Source: Candidatus Troglogloeales bacterium
Lineage (GTDB): Bacteria > Nitrospirota > Nitrospiria > SBBL01 > SBBT01
Assembly: GCA_005239595.1 (NCBI GenBank)
Contig: SBBT01000037.1
Coordinates: 1-11,531, forward strand
Direction: 5' to 3'
Length of the DNA stretch: 11,531 bases
Below, in pieces: positions 7,797 to 11,531 of the stretch. Position 1 is the stretch's first letter. Each line of letters begins with the position of its first letter. The notes under the pieces are model-generated. The model did no database searches. It had not been told where the DNA came from and was given only the letters and a program-made list of their open reading frames with translations. Both the position numbers and the translations under genes were made by a program.

Positions 7797-8207
7797 CTAC
7801 GGTTTCTTGACCACGTTTATCTTTTTGGTCGCCTCCCATGCAGCGGAATGATTCGGTTGTGAGAGAACGCGAAGGGTGGTCGCCTCATCGAGCATGATGG
7901 TAAATGTCACCACCGGCAGGGCTAGTGTCGGAGTGAAAGAGGTTCTTGCCATCTGAACATCGCCGGCGTAGAGCTCAATCCACTGAATCGCATGGTCGAT
8001 TTGGGAAGGGTGCAATGTCGCCCCCACCGTGACGGTGACTTTGAAGGGTTCCCCCGCATTCACCGATTCCGGCGCGTCAATGACGGGGGTATGCTTGGGA
8101 TCTTGTCCCTTTAACAATTGGCCAAAAGGTCCTGCCGCTTCACTGTTTACTCCAAAGAGAAGCCCCAACCCCAAGATCGTAATTGCCAAAGCGATGTGTC
8201 TTCCCAT
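7797..8207 (-). CDS. Secreted superoxide-reductase-like (SORL) protein lacking the Cys ligand
   Basis: The 136-residue protein starts with a Sec signal peptide (Arg3, hydrophobic 5-20, cleavage likely after SEA 22-24), so the mature form is periplasmic. The rest matches the iron-binding Ig-like domain of superoxide reductase/desulfoferrodoxin: KHTPVIDAPE (38-47), AGEPFKVTVTVG (51-62), HP-x4-H (66-72) with WIELYAGD (76-83), and a final strand ending WEATKKINV. Of the five iron ligands, His39, His66 and His72 are present with correct spacing. The usual C-N-I-H segment is replaced by Q-P-N-H-S, with Pro118 at the Cys position and His120 shifted by one. Classical superoxide reduction is therefore doubtful; a metal-binding role is possible. 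The ATG has a strong Shine-Dalgarno region (GGGAGGGAGGAA) on the minus strand. It converges on the zinc-ribbon gene with a 37-nt gap lacking a clear terminator, and no partner gene adjoins it. Confidence 0.85.
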   Translation of the reverse strand: MGRHIALAITILGLGLLFGVNSEAAGPFGQLLKGQDPKHTPVIDAPESVNAGEPFKVTVTVGATLHPSQIDHAIQWIELYAGDVQMARTSFTPTLALPVVTFTIMLDEATTLRVLSQPNHSAAWEATKKINVVKKP

Positions 8208-8272
8208 TTCCTCCCTCCCTATTTAAACAAACCACACAGACCATGCCTGAAAACGGTCCGAACGGCAGACTG

Positions 8273-8301
8273 ATCATCTATTTTTTCATCGCCGAAGTCA
8301 A
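8273..8301 (-). promoter_or_regulatory. Candidate promoter of the SORL gene
   Basis: On the minus strand TTGACT (8301-8296, 5 of 6 to the -35 consensus) and GATGAT (8278-8273, 4 of 6 to the -10) are 17 nt apart. They would start transcription near 8266, about 60 nt before the ATG. This is the best sigma70-like pair I found upstream of the gene. Confidence 0.4.
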
Positions 8302-8353
8302 CCTGATTTTTATGTTGAGAGCGATGTTCTTTCGTATCATGCCGGTGATTCAC

Positions 8354-8608
8354 TTGTCCACATTTTTATCTCAAAAACTTGTGAATAACTCAAAGAGAGA
8401 GACGATTAAGACCCGCCATTATTGGGCGATGATCGCTTTGCCTAAAAAATAGGCATGGTGGTGAAGGGCACCTTCACCACCATTTTTTGTGTCCCTCTTT
8501 AATTTATCCAACCCGATACCCCCCCAAAAAAACTTTGTTTTATGCACACACATATGTTTAGGTCTCTTCAACCTGAAAGTTGACGCCGCCTCTCTAAACT
8601 TTTGCACA
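8354..8608. promoter_or_regulatory. Cluster of DnaA-box-like sites
   Basis: Three 9-mers fit the relaxed DnaA-box consensus TTWTNCACA: TTATTCACA on the minus strand (8388-8380), TTATGCACA (8540-8548) and TTTTGCACA (8600-8608). A one-mismatch site, TTGTCCACA (8354-8362), faces the first as an inverted pair 17 nt apart. An AT-rich stretch follows (about 8610-8640). The motif match is direct; DnaA binding is inference. No dnaA, dnaN or rpmH gene adjoins, so this is not called an origin. Confidence 0.35.
8440..8488 (+). terminator. Strong intrinsic terminator with no assigned gene
   Basis: A perfect 13-bp stem pairs 8455-8467 (ATGGTGGTGAAGG) with 8471-8483 around a 3-nt loop, followed by six T (8483-8488). 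Directly upstream is a second small hairpin, GCCTA/TAGGC (8440-8454), with an A-rich loop. On the minus strand the same hairpin is followed by TTTTTT after 5 nt, so it may act in both directions. The only upstream plus-strand reading frame is an unsupported one of about 69 codons (ATG 8243 to TAG 8452), which has no ribosome-binding site; a small RNA is the other candidate. Confidence 0.8.
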
Positions 8609-8978
8609 CCTTGTTATTATAGCTCCCCCATTATATATCAAGGGCATGCATAGCACCCACAGTTAAAACTTCGTCAGGCACAAGTGGGTAGGTCAGGTCA
8701 AGTACCGGCATCACGCTTTTTCATTTTATCGTACGGTGTCGGGCGGCAATTTTGTACCAGGCTTTGTCGTCTTTGTAGGGTGCCTTCGCCCCTCTCTATT
8801 TGAAGCCTCGTTTTTGTGCCAGTAAACTGTGCCCGTCCCATCCGTAGCCTACTGGTACTTACAGGTACAACCTTAGGCGGCACACAACGCCCCTTTAGCA
8901 ATTTGCCCCGATAAATTCTTCTGTAAAACAGATAAACAAAACCGGCCTCTTGTTTTCCACCGACCTAAAATGGGTTCC
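8489..8978. other. Long intergenic stretch without a recognised gene
   Basis: About 490 nt contain no reading frame I can support. The stretch holds two of the DnaA-box-like sites, a C7-A7 junction (8519-8532), an AT-rich segment around 8610-8640, and a GTAC-rich part (8702-8867) where GTACCAG (8755-8761) and CTGGTAC (8851-8857) can pair as a 7-bp stem. A small hairpin is also possible near 8778-8791. On the minus strand one frame is open for about 88 codons (roughly 8961-8698), encoding a very basic sequence from a TTG start with no ribosome-binding site; I do not call it a gene. Nothing resembles a tRNA, tmRNA or RNase P core. Confidence 0.5.
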
Positions 8979-9007
8979 TTGAATCATCTCCCATGTTGGC
9001 TTATAAT
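8979..9007 (+). promoter_or_regulatory. Sigma70-type promoter of hflX
   Basis: TTGAAT (8979-8984, 4 of 6) and a perfect TATAAT (9002-9007) are separated by exactly 17 nt. The expected start point is near A9014, giving an mRNA leader of about 11 nt. An inverted repeat, ATGGG (8970-8974) and CCCAT (8990-8994), brackets the -35 box and could be an operator. Confidence 0.75.
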
Positions 9008-9013
9008 AAAAAT

Positions 9014-9019
9014 AGGAGG
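9014..9019 (+). promoter_or_regulatory. Consensus Shine-Dalgarno site placing the hflX start at ACG 9025
   Basis: AGGAGG is a perfect ribosome-binding site. Five nt downstream, at 9025, lies ACG, in frame with HflX; the preceding in-frame stop is TAG at 9013-9015. No ATG, GTG or TTG occurs in frame until TTG 9076, which has no such site. Confidence 0.7.
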
Positions 9020-9024
9020 ACGCT

Positions 9025-10668
9025 ACGAACCTATACGGAACGACCACTGGACTTAAGCCACGGCAGATCAAGCGGTTGGAGCAGCTTTACCGTCGCAAGA
9101 TTAAGTCAGACCAAGTCATTACCGGTGAATTGGCCAAGCAGCTTTCGGCCCTTTCCTTCGAGATCGGCCGGCAGATTGGGATCCTCGTCGGAAGAGACGG
9201 AACAATCTATTCCGTTCTGATTGGAAACGAACGGGAAATCTTAATTCCCGATCTGACCAATCTTCAATTCGGCAAAAAGGGGCTTCGCGGTGTTCGGCTC
9301 ATTCATACCCACTTAAAAAATGAACCCCTCTCCGAGGATGACTTAACCGATCTTGCCCTGTTGAGATTGGATATCATGGCCGCCGTGGGGGTTTTGCCGT
9401 CCGGAAATCCAGATCGGGTCTATCTGGCGCATCTCTGTCCAGCAAATCCGCAGGGGAAAGTCTTTGAAATTTTGCCCCCCGTTTCCATCCAGCAAATGAA
9501 CTTTCCTTTGGCGGGTTTTCTCGCCTCCCTTGAGGCAGAACTTGAATCGGGACAGAAGTCGCATCAGGTTGCCAATGGGCAGGAGAAGGCGATCCTCATC
9601 AGCGCCTCGCTAAAATCGCACATTGCACAGGAGGAATCGGTTGATGAGTTGGCGGAACTTGCGCGCGCTGCCAGAATTTTTCCCATAGATCGTCTGATAC
9701 AGAGGCCAAAGGCGCTCCATCCAAAATATCTCCTGGGAGAGGGAAAATTAAAAGAGGTCATCATGAAGGCGCTCCAAAAACAGGCAGACCTCCTTGTTTT
9801 TGATCAGAACCTTACCCCGCTTCAGGTAAAGGCCATTGGCGAGGTGACGGAGATGAAGGTGTTGGATCGAACCCAGTTGATTCTCGATATTTTCGCGCAA
9901 CGGGCGGTTACACGGGAGGCCAAAGTGCAGGTGGAGCTCGCGCAGCTTCGTTATCGGTTTCCGAGATTGGCGGAGCGGAGCACGGCCCTCTCGCGTTTAA
10001 CCGGCGGCATTGGCGGCAGAGGACCTGGGGAGACCCGTCTGGAGGTGGATCGGCGGAGGGCGCGAGACCGGATCGCCCGTCTGGAGCGGGAGCTCGAATC
10101 GCTGGCGGCATCTCGCGCGCGACGCCGCATACGCCGCGTGGAGCAAAGGATCCCGATCATCTCGATCGTCGGTTACACCAACGCCGGAAAATCGACGCTG
10201 TTAAACAGCTTAACGGAAAGCGATGTCAAAACCGAAAACCTTCTTTTTGCCACACTCGACACATCAACACGGCGACTACGGTTTCCGAGAGAGCGGGAGG
10301 TGATCATCACCGACACCGTCGGTTTTATTCAGGCGCTTCCTCCCGACCTTTTGGGGGCGTTTCGGTCAACCCTAGACGAACTTAAAGACGCGCATCTCTT
10401 GATCCATCTGGTCGACATCAGCAGCCCACACTATCAACATAAAATCGAAACGGTCGAGTCGATACTGACCGACCTGGAACTATCAGCGATTCCGCGACTG
10501 CTTGTTTTTAACAAAATAGATAGAATACATGCTGATATGGTCAGGGCAATCTGTAAGCGGTATAACGCCATCGCCATTTCCTCCCTACAACGGGAAACAT
10601 TAAACCCCCTTCTCTTCGAAATTGAATCCCAATTGTGGAAAGAGTCTGTTTCCCTTCAGTCAAGATGA
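9025..10668 (+). CDS. hflX: Ribosome-associated GTPase HflX, long form
   Basis: HflX is a GTPase that binds the 50S subunit and splits stalled or stressed 70S ribosomes. Counting from ACG 9025 it has 547 residues, well beyond E. coli HflX (426), because of an N-terminal extension of about 185 residues. That extension contains HTHL (94-97) and SEDD (103-106), resembling a JAB/MPN motif. The HflX domain follows (HPKYLLGEGK about 232-241; DQNLTP 260-265; LDIFAQRA 287-294; RGPGETRLE 332-340), then a coiled coil and the G domain: G1 GYTNAGKS (383-390), G3 DTVGF (430-434), G4 NKID (496-499). Translation from ACG adds TNLYGTTTGLKPRQIKR, which looks like the normal start of long HflX proteins. It has AGGAGG 5 nt upstream and a good promoter; TTG 9076 is the fallback start (530 residues). 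The stop overlaps the next gene's ATG by 4 nt (ATGA). Confidence 0.92.
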   Translation, partial: TNLYGTTTGLKPRQIKRLEQLYRRKIKSDQVITGELAKQLSALSFEIGRQIGILVGRDGTIYSVLIGNEREILIPDLTNLQFGKKGLRGVRLIHTHLKNEPLSEDDLTDLALLRLDIMAAVGVLPSGNPDRVYLAHLCPANPQGKVFEILPPVSIQQMNFPLAGFLASLEAELESGQKSHQVANGQEKAILISASLKSHIAQEESVDELAELARAARIFPIDRLIQRPKALHPKYLLGEGKLKEVIMKALQKQADLLVFDQNLTPLQVKAIGEVTEMKVLDRTQLILDIFAQRAVTREAKVQVELAQLRYRFPRLAERSTALSRLTGGIGGRGPGETRLEVDRRRARDRIARLERELESLAASRARRRIRRVEQRIPIISIVGYTNAGKSTLLNSLTESDVKTENLLFATLDTSTRRLRFPREREVIITDTVGFIQALPPDLLGAFRSTLDELKDAHLLIHLVDISSPHYQHKIETVESILTDLELSAIPRLLVFNKIDRIHADMVRAICKRYNAIAISSLQRETLNPLLFEIESQLWKESVSLQSR

Positions 10669-11531
10669 CGATTGCCTTTTTTCATCGGACCCCCTTCCTT
10701 ATCCCCATCAGTCTTGTTTTTCTCTTGCTTTCCCGTGCCGGTTTTGCCCAGAGTGTCTCCTTTGGAAGCGACACGAGTTTTTCGATGGGAAGCGGCCCGA
10801 CGTCCAGTACCGTTGCAGATATTAATCGGGATGGAAACCAGGACATCGTCGTTGCCAATGGCCAGGGTGCTGATGCGACCATCCGTTTTGGAACGGGCAG
10901 CGGCTCTTTTGGACTCCCTGTCAGCTTTTCGATGGGGAATAGCCCGACATCAAGCGCCATCGCCGACCTAAACCTCGACGGGGTGTTGGATCTGGCGGTA
11001 GCCAATGCGGTTAGCAACGACGTTTCCGTCCGACTCGGCACAGGTTCCGGATCCTTCGCAACCGCTACCCACTTCTCAATGGGAAATAAGCCAACCTCCA
11101 TCGCCATCGCTGATCTAAACCTCGATGGAAAACCGGACCTCGTATCGGCAAACGCCATTAGCAACGACGTTTCCGTCCGACTCGGCACAGGTTCCGGATC
11201 CTTCACAACCGCTACCCACTTCCCAATGGGAGATAACCCAACCTCGGTATCCGTACAAGATTTTAATGCAGACGGGAAGCCCGATTTGATAACGGCAAAT
11301 CAGAACAGCAATGATGCGGTAATTCGGCTGAATACGACAGCGATCGCACCCTTTGGTGGTTTTGGATCGGCTGCCAGCTTTTCAGTCACAGGACCGGTCT
11401 CTCTGATCATTGGAGATATGAATCAAGACGGAAAACCGGACTTGGCAACGGCAAATTCAACCGCCAGCAGCGTCTCCGTCCTGCTCGGTACAGGCTTAGG
11501 CTCCTTCGGCTCCGCCACAAACTTCGCCACC
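10665..11531 (+). CDS. Secreted FG-GAP/VCBS repeat protein, 3' end missing
   Basis: The frame is open from ATG 10665 to the window edge (289 codons). A Sec signal peptide is clear: His7/Arg8, hydrophobic PFLIPISLVFLLL, and cleavage after AGFA (about residue 28). The rest is a tandem array of about 49-residue units, each with a calcium-binding D-x-N-x-D-G-x-x-D loop (DINRDGNQD, DLNLDGVLD, DLNLDGKPD, DFNADGKPD, DMNQDGKPD) and most with a G-T-G-x-G-S-F segment. This is the FG-GAP/VCBS type, which usually folds as a seven-bladed beta-propeller; five units and the start of a sixth are visible. Units 2 and 3 are nearly identical in DNA as well. The ATG overlaps the hflX stop (ATGA) and has no ribosome-binding site, so translational coupling is likely. 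The protein is exported; adhesion or carbohydrate binding are family possibilities, not shown here. The coding strand is C-rich (24 C, 12 G in 11161-11220). Confidence 0.88.
   Translation, partial: MTIAFFHRTPFLIPISLVFLLLSRAGFAQSVSFGSDTSFSMGSGPTSSTVADINRDGNQDIVVANGQGADATIRFGTGSGSFGLPVSFSMGNSPTSSAIADLNLDGVLDLAVANAVSNDVSVRLGTGSGSFATATHFSMGNKPTSIAIADLNLDGKPDLVSANAISNDVSVRLGTGSGSFTTATHFPMGDNPTSVSVQDFNADGKPDLITANQNSNDAVIRLNTTAIAPFGGFGSAASFSVTGPVSLIIGDMNQDGKPDLATANSTASSVSVLLGTGLGSFGSATNFAT
11011..11245 (+). repeat. Near-identical DNA repeat within the FG-GAP gene
   Basis: Bases 11011-11098 and 11158-11245 are 88-nt copies offset by 147 nt (49 codons) with four mismatches. They encode the SNDVSVRLGTGSGSF segment and the start of the next unit. 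The DNA-level identity points to recent duplication or gene conversion between propeller blades, since other units match only at protein level. Confidence 0.85.

Noticed and set aside
8243..8452. Plus-strand frame of about 69 codons ending at the orphan terminator
   Set aside because: No ribosome-binding site and no recognisable sequence; kept only as a possibility under the terminator finding.
8419..8607. 62-codon minus-strand frame
   Set aside because: It crosses the terminator hairpin and a homopolymer junction, with no ribosome-binding site.
8340..8640. Calling a chromosomal replication origin
   Set aside because: Motif cluster only; no origin-associated genes, and flanking gene orientation does not fit a diverging fork.
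8208..9013. tRNA, tmRNA, RNase P RNA, CRISPR, insertion sequence or dif site in the long intergenic region
   Set aside because: No T-loop, CCA end, tag reading frame, conserved RNase P core, regular repeats, transposase motif or Xer-type arms could be found on either strand.
8993..9220. ATG frame overlapping the hflX start
   Set aside because: Out of frame with HflX, and its ATG lies upstream of the predicted transcription start; the Shine-Dalgarno site serves the HflX frame.
10682..11206. 174-codon minus-strand frame with internal repeats
   Set aside because: Its repeats are the mirror of the FG-GAP units on the plus strand, which has the signal peptide and calcium-loop motifs.

Overview
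The window is chromosomal DNA of a Gram-negative bacterium: it encodes a C-terminal-Phe beta-barrel porin, three proteins with Sec signal peptides, and housekeeping genes. The long-form HflX, the pairing of thiL with a small zinc-ribbon gene, and the periplasmic superoxide-reductase-like protein suggest Nitrospirota or a deltaproteobacteria-like lineage, but this is an impression from memory and should be held loosely. No mobile element, CRISPR array, rRNA or tRNA was recognised.

Layout. 1-1334: 3' part of an outer-membrane porin gene, closed by a strong intrinsic terminator (1350-1388). 1406-7759: five same-strand genes, uvrC (nucleotide excision repair), galU (UDP-glucose synthesis), lon (ATP-dependent protease), thiL (last step of thiamine diphosphate synthesis) and a 65-residue zinc-ribbon protein. 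From galU onward the gaps are 10-17 nt, so galU-lon-thiL-zinc ribbon looks like one transcription unit; uvrC is separated from galU by 71 nt that hold a tandem repeat and a candidate -10 box. 7797-8207, opposite strand: a secreted protein with the superoxide reductase fold that lacks the active-site cysteine. 8208-9024: a long non-coding stretch with DnaA-box-like sites, a perfect 13-bp terminator hairpin with no assigned gene, and the promoter of the next gene. 9025-10668: hflX, a ribosome-associated GTPase, whose start appears to be a non-canonical ACG codon. 10665-11531: a secreted FG-GAP/VCBS repeat protein that overlaps the hflX stop by 4 nt and runs off the window.

How it fits together. 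Most of the window is ordinary stress and maintenance metabolism (DNA repair, proteolysis, ribosome rescue, cofactor and envelope-sugar precursors). No previously undescribed multi-gene system is evident. The most unusual points are the ACG start and about 11-nt leader of hflX, the cysteine-less superoxide reductase homologue, the DnaA-box cluster, and the metalloprotease-like motif in the HflX N-terminal domain.
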